Assembly: GCA_029233965.1 (NCBI GenBank)
Contig: JARGOP010000018.1
Coordinates: forward strand, 1-54,875
Origin: Verrucomicrobiales bacterium
GTDB taxonomy: Bacteria > Verrucomicrobiota > Verrucomicrobiia > Verrucomicrobiales > DEV007
Reading direction: 5' to 3'
DNA length: 54,875 bases
The notes beneath the pieces were generated by a model, which did not search any database, was not told where the DNA came from, and was given only the letters and a program-made list of their open reading frames with translations. A program made the translations under genes and the position numbers. Shown here in pieces: positions 26,094-35,863 of the stretch. Every line of letters starts with the position of its first letter. Position 1 is the stretch's first letter.

Positions 26094-26402
26094 ATTCCAT
26101 CAAGCTGCTGATTGCTCAGCGGGGTCGGAATTTTGCCGCAAATCAGGGCCAACGCAAGCAGGGAATTTCCGACTTGGAGCCTCACTTTACCGGAATGCGG
26201 ATGTTCAGTACTCGGGTTATTTTATGGAAATTATAAAAATGAGCTTGCACGATAATGTTAGAACTTTTATATTTTCCATAAAAAATTTAGTGTGCCTGAA
26301 ACACACCCGACCCGTCCGGCTTCAGACACCGGGCACAACAACCACACTTTGATCGACGTTTCACAAACGCGCTGTTCGAGGTGACCGAGAAAACTAACCA
26401 GA
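26094..26402. other. AT-rich intergenic region between tRNA-Pro and the protease
   Basis: This 309 bp region has no gene. Its centre (26215-26295) is much richer in A/T than the surroundings and holds a 19 bp near-perfect inverted repeat. The promoter of the protease gene should lie between 26284 and 26402, and the tRNA promoter just upstream of 26093 on the minus strand; neither could be placed with confidence. Confidence 0.6.
26220..26283. repeat. AT-rich inverted repeat pair (19 bp arms, one mismatch)
   Basis: The left arm at 26220-26238 begins TTTTATGGAAA. The right arm at 26265-26283 is its reverse complement except at one position. The 26 bp between them is ATGAGCTTGCACGATAATG followed by TTAGAAC. 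The whole 64 bp element could form a strong cruciform or be a miniature mobile-element remnant or operator. Confidence 0.7.
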
Positions 26403-27476
26403 ATGAAGCTATACGCAGCGATCGCCGCTGTGGGCCTGCTTATCAGCACGCCCCTCAGCGCGAGCCAGTTCGGAACCGGCTTTGCCGTGAACCCGAAAGG
26501 CTATTTCATCACTTGTCACCACGTGATCAGGAATGCGGGGAATATCCTCATTCACGCGCCGGAGGGCCCCGTTCCCGCTCAGATCATCGCACTCGATCCG
26601 GCAAACGACCTTGCAGTGCTCAAGATCGAGAAATGGAATGGTCGATACCTCGGTCTCACTTCCGCCGGTGAAGTCGGCTACGCCTCCGAAGTCACCGCGG
26701 CGGGCTTCCCCGACCCCACCGTGTTGGGCATCAACCCGAAGATCTCCAAAGGAATCGTCAACGCGCTTTCCGGTGTCCGCGATGATCCGCGCTTCCTTCA
26801 GGTTTCCGCACCGGTCCAGCCAGGCAACTCAGGCGGTCCCCTGATTTCCTCGACTGGACGCGTCGTTGGCGTCGTCGCGGCGGGACTTAACTCAATGGAC
26901 CGGATGACGCAAGGGGGCTATCTGCCTCAATCGGTGAACTATGCGATCAAGACCGATCTCATTTTTCCCATCCTGAAGAATGCCTCAGTCAAAATCCCCC
27001 GCTTTCTCACGAAAACAAACGGGCATCAAAAGCAGGTCACTCGCGCTCTAGGCGCGATCGTCCTTGTCGAAGGACTCGCTCCGGGAAAGACCCGCTCCGT
27101 GATGACTCACCCTGCACCCGCCTCTCTCACGGCGGCACCTCCAAGGCAAAGGGATCCGGCAGATTCGCCGTTCCCGACGCTTCAGCCGACCGCTACCCGC
27201 GCGCCGTGGGTTTTCCCGGACTCCCACGCCCGTCCCCTCAGTGCCCGCGAACTCGAGACACTTCCGCCGGAAGGTCTGTGGCGAGCCCGGAATGAAATTT
27301 ACCTCCGCCGCGGTTTCTTTTTCACCACGGCGGAAGGAAACGAGTTCGCCCGACAGTTCGGCCCCTGCTATCAGCCGAAGACCCCCTCCGTGGAAGCGGT
27401 CCAGAGAGCCCTGACCCCGGTGGAAATCGCCAATCTCCAGTTGATCCACGCCTTCGAGCAGCAGGCAACCCGCTGA
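26403..27476 (+). CDS. Secreted trypsin-like serine protease with C-terminal YARHG domain
   Basis: This 357-residue protein has a signal peptide (residues 1-20) and then an S1C/HtrA-type protease domain. The triad is visible as His40 (TCHHVI), Asp69 (NDLAVL) and Ser143 (GNSGGPL). It has no PDZ domain, unlike DegP. Residues about 275-350 form a YARHG module (LPPEGLWRARNEIYLRRGF), a small extracellular domain that often accompanies peptidases. It probably acts in envelope protein processing or quality control. It is on the same strand as the AsmA/YdbH-like gene 43 bp downstream, so the two may be cotranscribed. Confidence 0.87.
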   Translation: MKLYAAIAAVGLLISTPLSASQFGTGFAVNPKGYFITCHHVIRNAGNILIHAPEGPVPAQIIALDPANDLAVLKIEKWNGRYLGLTSAGEVGYASEVTAAGFPDPTVLGINPKISKGIVNALSGVRDDPRFLQVSAPVQPGNSGGPLISSTGRVVGVVAAGLNSMDRMTQGGYLPQSVNYAIKTDLIFPILKNASVKIPRFLTKTNGHQKQVTRALGAIVLVEGLAPGKTRSVMTHPAPASLTAAPPRQRDPADSPFPTLQPTATRAPWVFPDSHARPLSARELETLPPEGLWRARNEIYLRRGFFFTTAEGNEFARQFGPCYQPKTPSVEAVQRALTPVEIANLQLIHAFEQQATR

Positions 27477-27519
27477 GATCGGCTGGCAAAGCTCCGTTCG
27501 TTGACTATATTCGGCCAGG

Positions 27520-30500
27520 TTGCCGAAACACGAACAGATCCCGGGCGAACGCTGGAGACGGCGCTCGCCGAAACGCATTGTGCGCTGGTTGCTCCGCTTC
27601 CTCGCCTGGTCCTCCGTAGTCACGTTGATCACGGTTCTCCTCGTCGCGGTGGTTGCCTTCTTCGTCTATCTGAACCGCGCCCGTATTGTGAACGATGTGC
27701 TCGCTCTCTTCGTCGAACCTTTCAATGTCTCGGTGGAAAAGATCGACCTCTACCCGATCGGCGAAGTTTCGATTCGAAATCTGCAACTCTCACCGAAAGG
27801 AACCCAACTGGAAGAGCCCACGCTGTCGGTGCCTGAGATCAACCTGACCTACGACTTTCAGAAACTGCGTCGCGACCGCCAGCTGAAATCGGTTCGCTTT
27901 GAGAATCCCGTGATTCGTCTGAACAACGAGACACTCGAAGCGATGACCTCGAAACCGGGGGCAAAGAGCAGCTCCCCCGCCGCCATCGATTTCTCCAGGT
28001 TTGCTGTGTTCACCGGATCTCTCTCTTTGAACGACGGGGAACTCTTCGTCGATCTCGACGGGCTTCCTGAAATCTCGGGACAGTGGAGCGTCGCAACCCC
28101 GGCGTTTGAATTCACCGGGTCCGGCGACCTCGTTTCTCCCATCAAGATCGATCTCTCTGAAATTCATCTCGGGAATACAGAAACCCCTGCCGAAATCGAA
28201 TCCCTTTCCACCGGCCTGAAAATCAGCCGTGACCTGACCCGTTTTGAAATCCCCTTTCTTCGGATTTCCGGGATCGACGCGACGATCACGCCGGACTGGT
28301 TCGAACGGGCTGAGGTCATCAGCGAGCCGGCCGGGGCTGAACCCGGCTCAACAGGGTCAGGTCCGGAATCCAACCCGGTTGAGTGGATCGTCAAAGGAGT
28401 GGAGCTCGGCAAATCAACCCTTTCGATTTCAGAGTTTGATGGTTCCTCCGGCAAAGTCGCGCTTCCGGAGATGACCTTCGACACCAGTCTCCAGCTCGGG
28501 AAACTGCGCTTCGCAGGTGGAAAGCTGACTACTCCCGGCTCCGTGGCACTGGACCTGACTGACGTCGCCATCGGCACCGCCGGCGCGCAACTGGCCTCGG
28601 CTGACTTGCTCCGTGCCGAAGCCAGTTCACTCCAGGCCATCCTTCTTGACCGAACCTTGTCCTCGATCCGTCTCGAGGGACTCGAAGTCCTCATGACCGA
28701 CGAAACGCTGACCCGCTGCCGGGTCAAGCGCGACGACCCGCCACCGGAACCCACAGCGGAACGCGGCCTTCCCTGGATCATTGAGAGGCTCGATCTCAAC
28801 GACGGCCGTTTCGTGATGCGGGAAACCACCTTTGGCGACTCAGAAGCGCCCCATCTCGAAACGGCGATTGCCGGAATCCTAAAAGACCTTCGCTTCGGGG
28901 GTGAAGGCGGCTTTGCTTCCGATGAAACCTCCGAAATCCGACTCTCAAGCACCAGGTTCTGGCCCCCTGGAGTCGGTCCGGGTACCGAACCCCTCATCGA
29001 ACTGGATCGAGCCGGGATGGCCGGAAAGTGGGCGGACTTCAATTTCGACAACCGCCTCGACCGACTCACCCTGCACGGTCCGAAGATCAACTTCACCGAT
29101 GAAACACTCGGTGACTGGCTCAGCGCGGGCGATTCGCCCCCGGAAGCCGCCGGCCCCGTGAATCGTCCCGTTTACAAGATCGCCGATCTCGAAGTGACCG
29201 ACGGGAGGCTTGAGGCCGACTCGCAATTCGCGAAAGGACAGGTTCCCAAACTTGTCGCTGATTTTTCGGTCACTACGGACAAGGCCTCCGGAGCCACTCC
29301 CTTTGACTACCTCTTCGTCCTCGAGAACCTCAGCTTGCGGAATCATGCTGCGCCTGCAGTGGAGCCGCAACCGGATCCGGATCCGACGCTCTTTCCGGAC
29401 GGGCCACCGCCTCAGGCGAGTCCCGGAATCAACGAGACCGAGGTTCTTTCCATCAAAAAAATCGAACTCGCAGCGACGGCGGAGGCCCTTCAGCGAACGC
29501 GCGAAATCGAGAAGGTGACAGTGACAGGGGCGATCCTGCGGGTGGGAGAAGGATTGAAAGCCATCACCGATTCCGGCGCTGACCAAGAGTCCGCGGAGAA
29601 TGCGGTCGATCCCCCCGCCCCTGAGCCAGCGCCCGAAGCCACGCCCGGACTTCCCACCTGGATGCTGAGCGAAGTGGAAATTACGCAAAGCCAGGTGCGG
29701 TTCGAAGCGCTTATTCCGCAAGTCAGCGGTCTGGAATTTGCCATTGAAACCAAGCTTACTGACGTCCCTCTTTCGCCCGACGGGCTCCTCGCACAGGAAC
29801 AGATACAGAAGGTTGAACTCGCGGGAATCGAAATCAAAGATCCCTACAATTCCTTTATCACGGTGGCTTTCCTGCCCACAATTTTCGTCGAATTCTCGCT
29901 TGCCGGACTCGCCAATCAGGAGATCGAGAAAATCGATTTGATCGGACCCGCCCTGCACGTCGGGCAGGGTCTTTTCTGGTGGATCGACTATCAGCGGAAA
30001 TTTCGTGAGCAGAACGAGGGCGCCAGCGTCGGAATTGAGGGAGAAGGACCGATCGGGAATTCCCCGGACTGGGAAATCAAAACGATCAACGCCACCGCCG
30101 GGAAAATCGTCATCGCTCCGACAGGCATTCCCATCGGCATGGTCCCCTTCCCTTTCAATGCGACCACGAACATGCAGGACGGTCGTATCGAGCTGAAACT
30201 GAACATTCCCGACGAGGAAGGCTATGTGTATCAGTTCCCCGACTTTGAGGTCAATCTCTACGGACTGACCGGCAATATTGAATTCAACGTTCCCATCCAG
30301 CAGGTCAGCAACAACATCGTGCAGGTCTTCGAACTCGACCGCTTTGTCTGGAAGGACTACGAAGCGGAAAATCTTTATCTCAGCGTGACCTTCGATGAAA
30401 ACGGCGTCTATGGAGAACTCGGCGGTGAAGCCTATGGCGGCTACGCGGAGGGTGGCTTTAACTTTTACCTCAACGATCCGGGCAAGTGGGACGCCTGGGT

Positions 30501-30963
30501 CGCGGGAACAGAAATGGACACTCGACCGATCACGCGAGTCCTCGTGCCGGACAACTTTGAAATGAAGGGACTCATCTCCCTGAAACTGATCAGCGAAGGG
30601 CGGGACAAAATCCTCGGAGAGTCGACCGGTGAAATTCAGACGGTGGGACCGGGCTGGTTCGACATCACCAAATTCGACGCCATTCTCGAGGAACTTCCTG
30701 AGGAATGGAGCGGCCTGCAGCGAAGCCTGACCGAGCTGGGGCTCATCGCGTTGAAACGATTTGATTATGACAAAGGTGCCGGTAGCCTCTACCTTCTCGG
30801 ACAGGAGGGAAAACTTGATCTGCGCTTTGCCGGTCCCTACGGCACCCGTGAATTGAACCTCCACCTGCACGATAAACGAAACACGACTCCCAAGGTCACC
30901 CAACAAACAGACAACGACAGTCTTCCGGGAAACGCGGCTTCCGCCGACTCCGAAGATCCCTGA
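27520..30963 (+). CDS. AsmA/YdbH-like intermembrane protein
   Basis: This 1147-residue protein has an N-terminal membrane anchor (about residues 28-50) preceded by a very basic stretch. About 1090 residues of repetitive beta-rich sequence follow, of the kind forming hydrophobic grooves in AsmA/TamB/YdbH proteins that bridge inner and outer membranes and carry phospholipids. The C-terminus (LITKF-type segments such as GPGWFDITKFDAILEELPEE and GTRELNLHLHDK) fits the YdbH branch. The next gene, 21 bp downstream, encodes YnbE and YdbL homologues in one chain, which strongly supports the YdbH assignment. The start is TTG 27520, as no ATG occurs before the anchor; a GTG near 27579 is possible. Confidence 0.75.
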   Translation: MPKHEQIPGERWRRRSPKRIVRWLLRFLAWSSVVTLITVLLVAVVAFFVYLNRARIVNDVLALFVEPFNVSVEKIDLYPIGEVSIRNLQLSPKGTQLEEPTLSVPEINLTYDFQKLRRDRQLKSVRFENPVIRLNNETLEAMTSKPGAKSSSPAAIDFSRFAVFTGSLSLNDGELFVDLDGLPEISGQWSVATPAFEFTGSGDLVSPIKIDLSEIHLGNTETPAEIESLSTGLKISRDLTRFEIPFLRISGIDATITPDWFERAEVISEPAGAEPGSTGSGPESNPVEWIVKGVELGKSTLSISEFDGSSGKVALPEMTFDTSLQLGKLRFAGGKLTTPGSVALDLTDVAIGTAGAQLASADLLRAEASSLQAILLDRTLSSIRLEGLEVLMTDETLTRCRVKRDDPPPEPTAERGLPWIIERLDLNDGRFVMRETTFGDSEAPHLETAIAGILKDLRFGGEGGFASDETSEIRLSSTRFWPPGVGPGTEPLIELDRAGMAGKWADFNFDNRLDRLTLHGPKINFTDETLGDWLSAGDSPPEAAGPVNRPVYKIADLEVTDGRLEADSQFAKGQVPKLVADFSVTTDKASGATPFDYLFVLENLSLRNHAAPAVEPQPDPDPTLFPDGPPPQASPGINETEVLSIKKIELAATAEALQRTREIEKVTVTGAILRVGEGLKAITDSGADQESAENAVDPPAPEPAPEATPGLPTWMLSEVEITQSQVRFEALIPQVSGLEFAIETKLTDVPLSPDGLLAQEQIQKVELAGIEIKDPYNSFITVAFLPTIFVEFSLAGLANQEIEKIDLIGPALHVGQGLFWWIDYQRKFREQNEGASVGIEGEGPIGNSPDWEIKTINATAGKIVIAPTGIPIGMVPFPFNATTNMQDGRIELKLNIPDEEGYVYQFPDFEVNLYGLTGNIEFNVPIQQVSNNIVQVFELDRFVWKDYEAENLYLSVTFDENGVYGELGGEAYGGYAEGGFNFYLNDPGKWDAWVAGTEMDTRPITRVLVPDNFEMKGLISLKLISEGRDKILGESTGEIQTVGPGWFDITKFDAILEELPEEWSGLQRSLTELGLIALKRFDYDKGAGSLYLLGQEGKLDLRFAGPYGTRELNLHLHDKRNTTPKVTQQTDNDSLPGNAASADSEDP

Positions 30964-30984
30964 ATCGACGTCCATCTCTCCCTG

Positions 30985-31518
30985 ATGACGATCCGGACAC
31001 ACGGCTTCTTTCTCTGGATCGCGGCGCTATCGGCGCCGCTGAGCCTGACCTCATGCCTACCCACTTTCGATGTCGACGTTTCCACACCGGAGCCCATCAA
31101 GGTCGACCTGAGCATGGACGTCCACGTCTACCAGCACGGCAAGGCAGACGAAAAAACCTCTGAGGAACAGGCCTCCTATCGGGCCGCGATGGACGCGCGC
31201 CGCGACCGCATGCAGGAAATCCAGGAGCTCAAAAACAACCGCTTCATCGGCGAAAATCGCGAAGGCAAGGTGGAGATTCGCAACAAGCCTGCCGGAGAGT
31301 ATGGCGACTATGTTGCCAAAACGGTTCGGGAGGAGAACCGGGACCGTGAGTTTCTGATGCGCCACGAATCGGAGGAAAAAGGCGTCCGTGTCGGCCAGAT
31401 CAGAGAAGAGCAATGGCGACACTGGCAGCGCAAATCTTTCCCCGGCGAATGGATTGAAGTCGAAGACCCCGACGGCAGCGGTTATCTGTGGCAGCAGAAA
31501 GAGGCGGCGGGCCAGTGA
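30985..31518 (+). CDS. Fused YnbE-YdbL lipoprotein
   Basis: This 177-residue protein has a lipobox (LTSC, Cys24) after a signal peptide. Residues 24-60 (CLPTFDVDVSTPEPIKVDLS onward) match the short E. coli lipoprotein YnbE, which has the pattern C-P-x-x-EV-x-x-P-x-EPI. Residues 65-170 match YdbL (DUF1318): RFIGENREGKVE, VREENRDREFLMRHESEEKG and FPGEWIEVEDPDGSGYLWQQ correspond to the RVGET, ENxxR and PGEYVQ-NGKW segments. In E. coli these are two separate genes after ydbH. YnbE is the outer-membrane partner that pairs with YdbH, and YdbL is an accessory periplasmic protein. The fusion implies that the two act at one site. Confidence 0.78.
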   Translation: MTIRTHGFFLWIAALSAPLSLTSCLPTFDVDVSTPEPIKVDLSMDVHVYQHGKADEKTSEEQASYRAAMDARRDRMQEIQELKNNRFIGENREGKVEIRNKPAGEYGDYVAKTVREENRDREFLMRHESEEKGVRVGQIREEQWRHWQRKSFPGEWIEVEDPDGSGYLWQQKEAAGQ

Positions 31519-31656
31519 AACTGTTTACTCATACTCCTGCCCTTCGTCGTACTCTCTCCGCGAGGTCCCCTTTTTCAGGAATAGTGCAACAAGAGGATTC
31601 AGAGTGAGAAGAAGACTCACTTGAAAGTTGGCGCTTGAAACTTAAGGGTCTACCCC

Positions 31657-33693
31657 ATGCGACAGCTTCTCGTCACTTCCGCCCTTCCCTACGCGAATGG
31701 CCATATTCACATCGGCCATCTCGTTGAGTATTTGCAGACCGATATCTGGGTCCGGTTTCAGAAAATGGTCGGCAACAGGGCAATCTATATCTGCGCCGAC
31801 GACACTCACGGCACTGCGATCACGATCCGGGCCCAGGCCGAAGGCCGCACCGAGGAGCAGATTATTGCCGACATGTCCGCCGCCCACCAGGCAGACTTCG
31901 GAGCGTTCGGGATCGAATTTGATCACTACGGCTCGACCAACAGTGAGGAAAATCTCGCGAAATGCGTCGAAATCTGGGCCGCGCTGCGCCGTGAAGACAT
32001 GGTCGAGGAGCGGGAAATCGATCAGCTCTACGACACGGAAAAGCACGTCTTTCTTGCCGACCGCTTCGTCCGCGGCACCTGCCCGAAATGCCAGTCCGTG
32101 GATCAACCGGGCGACAACTGCGGCAACTGCGGCGCAACCTATTCGCCCAATGATCTCATCAATCCGGTCAGCACACTCTCAGGGACGACTCCGGAGATCC
32201 GGAAAGCCGTTCACCTCTTCGTCCAGATCGAGAAGCTTCACGCCTTCCTCGACGAGTGGACCCAGTCCGGCACGCTGCCTTCCGAGAGCGCGAACTACCT
32301 GAAAAACTTTTTCCTGAACGAGCCCCTGCGCGATTGGGACATTTCCCGCCCCGGCCCCTACTTCGGATTTCAAATTCCGGACTCCCCCGGCAACTTCTGG
32401 TATGTCTGGTTCGACGCGCCGATCGGCTACATTGGAACGACCCAGCAGTGGTGCGACGCGAATGGAGAAAAAATCGAAGACTGGTGGAAAAGCGATCAGA
32501 CTGAGGTCCACCATTTCATCGGAAAAGACATCCAGTATTTCCACACCCTCTTCTGGCCTGCGATGCTCAAGACCGCCGGGTTCAGCCTCCCGAAGCAGGT
32601 TCACATCCATGGTTTTCTCACCGTCGACGGCGAGAAAATGTCGAAGTCGCGCGGAACTTTTATCCGGGCTTCGAAATATCTCGAGCACCTCAATCCCGAG
32701 TATCTCCGCTACTACTACGCCACGAAGCTCTCCTCGCGCGTTGAAGACATCGATCTCAACTTTGAGGAATTCGTCGCCAAGGTAAACAGTGATCTCGTCG
32801 GCAAAGTCATCAATCTCGCAAGCCGCACCGCGAAATTCGTGCAGGACAAAGGCCTCTCCAAAGAGTATCCCGACGATGGAGGACTCTTCGAAACCTTCTC
32901 TTCCAAAGGAGCGGATATTGCCGCCGCCTACGAAAAAGGCGACTACGGCAAAGCAATGCGAATGATCGTCGAACTCGCCGACCTGGCGAACCCCTACGTC
33001 GAGTCGAACGCTCCGTGGGAGCTCCGCAAAGACGAGAGCAAGGCTCAGGAACTGCAGGATGTCTGCACCGTGGCCTTGAATCTCTTCCGTACGCTCGTGA
33101 TCTATCTCGCCCCGGTACTGCCCGGCCTCGCCACCAAAACCGGCGAACTCCTCGGTGAGGAGATCACCTCATGGGATCAGGCAACGCAACCACTCACCGG
33201 TCGATCCATTGCCAGGTTCCAACACATGATGCAAAGGGTTGATCCGAGGCGAATTGAGGCCATGGTCGAGGAATCGAAAGAGGAAGCTGCATCCGAAATT
33301 GCTGAATCCCCGAAACAGGACTGGGCCGATTCCGGAGACGCCCTTGCTGAAACCCCCATTGGTGACGAAATCACGATTGAGGATTTCCTGAAACCGGATC
33401 TGCGTGTCGCGCGGATTATTGCCGCCAATGAAGTGCCCGAAGCCAGAAAGCTGATCCAGCTCACCCTGAGTCTCGGCGGCGATGAGACCCGTAATGTTTT
33501 TGCCGGAATCAAGTCCGCCTATGAGCCGGAAGAGCTCATCGGTCGTCTCGTTGTCATGGTCGCGAACCTCGCCCCCCGGAAAATGAAATTCGGCGTCAGC
33601 GAAGGCATGATCATCGCGAGCGGCCCCGGCGGAAAAGACATCTTCCTGTTATCTCCGGACGAAGGAGCCGTTCCCGGTCAGCGGGTCGGGTAG
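31657..33693 (+). CDS. metG: Methionyl-tRNA synthetase
   Basis: This 678-residue class I aminoacyl-tRNA synthetase charges tRNA-Met. The HIGH motif is at residues 18-21 (GHIHIGH), the KMSKS motif is in [11 protein letters not shown], and a zinc knuckle with two Cys pairs is in [18 protein letters not shown]. The C-terminal 110 residues form an EMAP-II/Trbp111-like tRNA-binding domain ([24 protein letters not shown]), which mediates dimerisation and tRNA binding. The linker before it is acidic and low-complexity. The gene is complete and likely essential. Confidence 0.97.
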   Translation: MRQLLVTSALPYANGHIHIGHLVEYLQTDIWVRFQKMVGNRAIYICADDTHGTAITIRAQAEGRTEEQIIADMSAAHQADFGAFGIEFDHYGSTNSEENLAKCVEIWAALRREDMVEEREIDQLYDTEKHVFLADRFVRGTCPKCQSVDQPGDNCGNCGATYSPNDLINPVSTLSGTTPEIRKAVHLFVQIEKLHAFLDEWTQSGTLPSESANYLKNFFLNEPLRDWDISRPGPYFGFQIPDSPGNFWYVWFDAPIGYIGTTQQWCDANGEKIEDWWKSDQTEVHHFIGKDIQYFHTLFWPAMLKTAGFSLPKQVHIHGFLTVDGEKMSKSRGTFIRASKYLEHLNPEYLRYYYATKLSSRVEDIDLNFEEFVAKVNSDLVGKVINLASRTAKFVQDKGLSKEYPDDGGLFETFSSKGADIAAAYEKGDYGKAMRMIVELADLANPYVESNAPWELRKDESKAQELQDVCTVALNLFRTLVIYLAPVLPGLATKTGELLGEEITSWDQATQPLTGRSIARFQHMMQRVDPRRIEAMVEESKEEAASEIAESPKQDWADSGDALAETPIGDEITIEDFLKPDLRVARIIAANEVPEARKLIQLTLSLGGDETRNVFAGIKSAYEPEELIGRLVVMVANLAPRKMKFGVSEGMIIASGPGGKDIFLLSPDEGAVPGQRVG

Positions 33694-33698
33694 AGGGT

Positions 33699-33767
33699 GG
33701 AGTGAGGGCTTCAGCCCTTTTCAGGCCCCCTGCCGGATCGGTCGAAAAGACCTGAAGGCCTCACTCC
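33699..33767. repeat. Inverted repeat after metG
   Basis: GGAGTGAGGGCTTCAG at 33699-33714 pairs with CTGAAGGCCTCACTCC at 33752-33767 (15 of 16 positions). It begins 6 bp after the metG stop and may end the transcript, although no T-run follows. The same position is also a common place for interspersed palindromic repeats. Confidence 0.65.
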
Positions 33768-33841
33768 AACAGCAGGGACCTCGCCTGATAATCGTCGCTT
33801 TTTTGCTTTGAGATGTTGGGGCTTTCACGATACTGAAATTC

Positions 33842-34701
33842 TTGAAGTGGAGAGGACGTCGGACCAGTCAAAATGTGGATGATCGCCGTTCGCGCGGCGG
33901 CGGAAGAAGACCGGTCGCGATGGGCGGGGGCTGCGGCCTGATTATCATCGTGCTCATTTTTGCTCTCCTCGGAGGTGATCCTATTGCCCTCCTCGAGCAG
34001 GTCGGCACCACGACCGCTCCGACAACTCAATCCGGGCCGGCAACCCTTTCGCCGGAGCAGGATGAACTCTCTCAGTCTGTCTCTGTCGTTCTGGCCGATA
34101 CCGAATATGTCTGGAACGAACTTTTCCGCCAGCAGGGCCGGCAGTATCGGGAGCCGACTCTGGTCTTGTTCTCCGGCTCGGTCCAATCCGCCTGCGGCTA
34201 TGCCTTGGCTGCTTCCGGGCCTTTCTATTGCCCGCCCGATCAAAAGGTCTACGTCGACCTCGCTTTCTACGAGGAGTTGAAACGTCGCTTCGGGGCGCCG
34301 GGGACTTTGCCCAGGCTTACGTGATCGCCCACGAGGTCGGGCATCATTTTCAGAATCTGCCAGGCATCTCCCGCGAAGTTCAGTCGATGCGGGGCCGGAT
34401 CAGCAAAGAAGACTACAACAAGCTCTCCGTCCGCCTCGAACTCCAGGCAGACTACCTCGCCGGAGTCTGGGCGCATCATGCCCAGCGAACGAAACAGATT
34501 CTCGAAGAAGGCGACATCGAAGAGGCCCTCCGTGCCGCGAATGCGATCGGAGACGACACGATCCAGAAGCGTTCGCGGGGCTATGTCGTTCCCGACTCCT
34601 TCACCCACGGGACCTCGGAGCAGCGGATGCGCTGGTTCCTCAAGGGCTTCAAATCCGGCGACATGACTCAGGGCGACACCTTCAATACGAAGGCGCTCTG
34701 A
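33842..34701 (+). pseudogene. YpfJ-type neutral zinc metallopeptidase, frameshifted
   Basis: Two overlapping frames together encode one recognisable protein. Frame 1 (33842-34324) gives the N-terminus MKWRGRR, a transmembrane segment and sequence up to RRFGAPG. Frame 2 continues with [17 protein letters not shown], whose HExxH is the zinc site, and [16 protein letters not shown], which carries the next ligand. The junction is a run of four G at 34300-34303; adding one G restores [14 protein letters not shown] and gives 286 residues, the normal family length. This is a true frameshift or a homopolymer sequencing error. The start is TTG 33842, supported by the conserved MxWRGRR. The family is membrane-anchored with the peptidase domain outside the cytoplasm. 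Confidence 0.85.
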
Positions 34702-34719
34702 TCCCCGTTCCGTTCGTCG

Positions 34720-35787
34720 TCAAATCGGCATCCCCGAGGCTTCCAGGACCGCGCGCTGCACCGCGAGGTCATGGCTCGCCGGGTAATCGTTTTCTTTCTC
34801 TCCCCGGATCGTCGCCGCGAAATCCGCCGCGTCGTCCACGTATCGCGGGTAGGGCCCGAATTGGATTTCAGAACGCCCCTTCTTATATACCGCTTCCTCC
34901 CCGTCGAATTTTCGCTCCTGAGACAACGACAGTTGAAGCGAGGGCCGATCAAGCGGCTGGATATGACAGGTCCCTTCGGTGCCGCAGACAACGAAGTGGC
35001 GGCGGGAGAAGCCTTCGACCTCAAGCGCCGTGGAACGAATCGTAGCGGTCGCTTTGGGATATTCAAAAACGGCCAGCATATTATCGACGAGCGTGTCATC
35101 CGGCGTTTCGAGAACCCGGCGCGCATGGCCCGTCACCCTGTCCGGTGCTCCTAACACGCCCACCGTCAGATCGATGATGTGACAGCCGAGTTCAAACATC
35201 GTCCCTCCCGCAAACTCGTCGACCTCCTGCCTCGACGCGGGGGGCATCACTTTTGACATGACGGCGTGCGTCTCAAAAACCTCACCAAGCCAGCCGGCCT
35301 TGAGCATCCGGTGCAGAAGCATCACCGCAGGATTGAAACGATACATGTAGCCCATCTGCACCACCAGCCCTGAGGCATCGGCTTTCTTCATGATGCGATC
35401 ATAGTCGGCAAAGGACGCGCCCGCCGGCTTGTCGAGGTGAACGTGAAATCCCGCATCCACCGCGATCTCCGCGTAATGCAAAAGATCGCGAACCGCTGTC
35501 TCCACGCCGACAGCAGAGAGGCCTTCGATGTTCAATCCCTCCTCCAGGGTCAGAAAAGGGAAATCGCGGTAGGTCGGGTTCTCCTTCGCCGCAGCCAGCA
35601 GTTCCGGATCTTCCTCTACGATCCCGACGACCTCCCAGTCATCGCTCGCTTCATAGACTTCGATCTTGTTGGCGTGGGGATGCCCGATGCCGATTTGGAG
35701 ATACTTCAGGCGGGGTTTGCCCGGAGCAGCCAAACCAAGCGTGGGAAGGGTGGCCGCAGCGGCGAGGAAAGTTCGTCGGTTCATCAT
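34720..35787 (-). CDS. Gfo/Idh/MocA family oxidoreductase with Tat-like leader
   Basis: This 355-residue protein starts with a twin-arginine-like leader (MNRRTFLAAAATLPTLGLAA). Its nucleotide loop is unusual (QIGIGHPHANK). The EKP-type motif is HLDKPAGAS, and GGTMFELGCHIIDLTVGVLG holds the conserved His. Two adjacent ATG codons (35787 and 35784) are equally plausible starts. Its stop lies 18 bp from that of the convergent metallopeptidase gene. The substrate is unknown. The neighbouring sulfatase on the same strand suggests a role in sugar degradation, but a repeat-containing gap of 187 bp lies between the two. Confidence 0.85.
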   Translation of the reverse strand: MMNRRTFLAAAATLPTLGLAAPGKPRLKYLQIGIGHPHANKIEVYEASDDWEVVGIVEEDPELLAAAKENPTYRDFPFLTLEEGLNIEGLSAVGVETAVRDLLHYAEIAVDAGFHVHLDKPAGASFADYDRIMKKADASGLVVQMGYMYRFNPAVMLLHRMLKAGWLGEVFETHAVMSKVMPPASRQEVDEFAGGTMFELGCHIIDLTVGVLGAPDRVTGHARRVLETPDDTLVDNMLAVFEYPKATATIRSTALEVEGFSRRHFVVCGTEGTCHIQPLDRPSLQLSLSQERKFDGEEAVYKKGRSEIQFGPYPRYVDDAADFAATIRGEKENDYPASHDLAVQRAVLEASGMPI

Positions 35788-35863
35788 CGTGAGAGTCTAG
35801 CCTCCAACGCACCCCGATGACGAGCCCCCGAACGCGCCATTTGCCCACCCAAACCGCAGGTTT

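Noticed and set aside
26220-26283. Integron attC site
   Set aside because: The arms do not show the R''/L''/L'/R' core-site layout, and no integrase or gene cassette array is present.
28945-31002. 685-codon open frame on the minus strand opposite the YdbH-like gene
   Set aside because: It lies antisense to a clearly coding gene, has no recognisable motifs and no good start context. Long antisense frames are expected in GC-rich DNA.
33842-34701. Programmed ribosomal frameshift
   Set aside because: A run of four G is not a known slippery heptamer and no downstream pseudoknot was seen; the family is normally encoded in a single frame.
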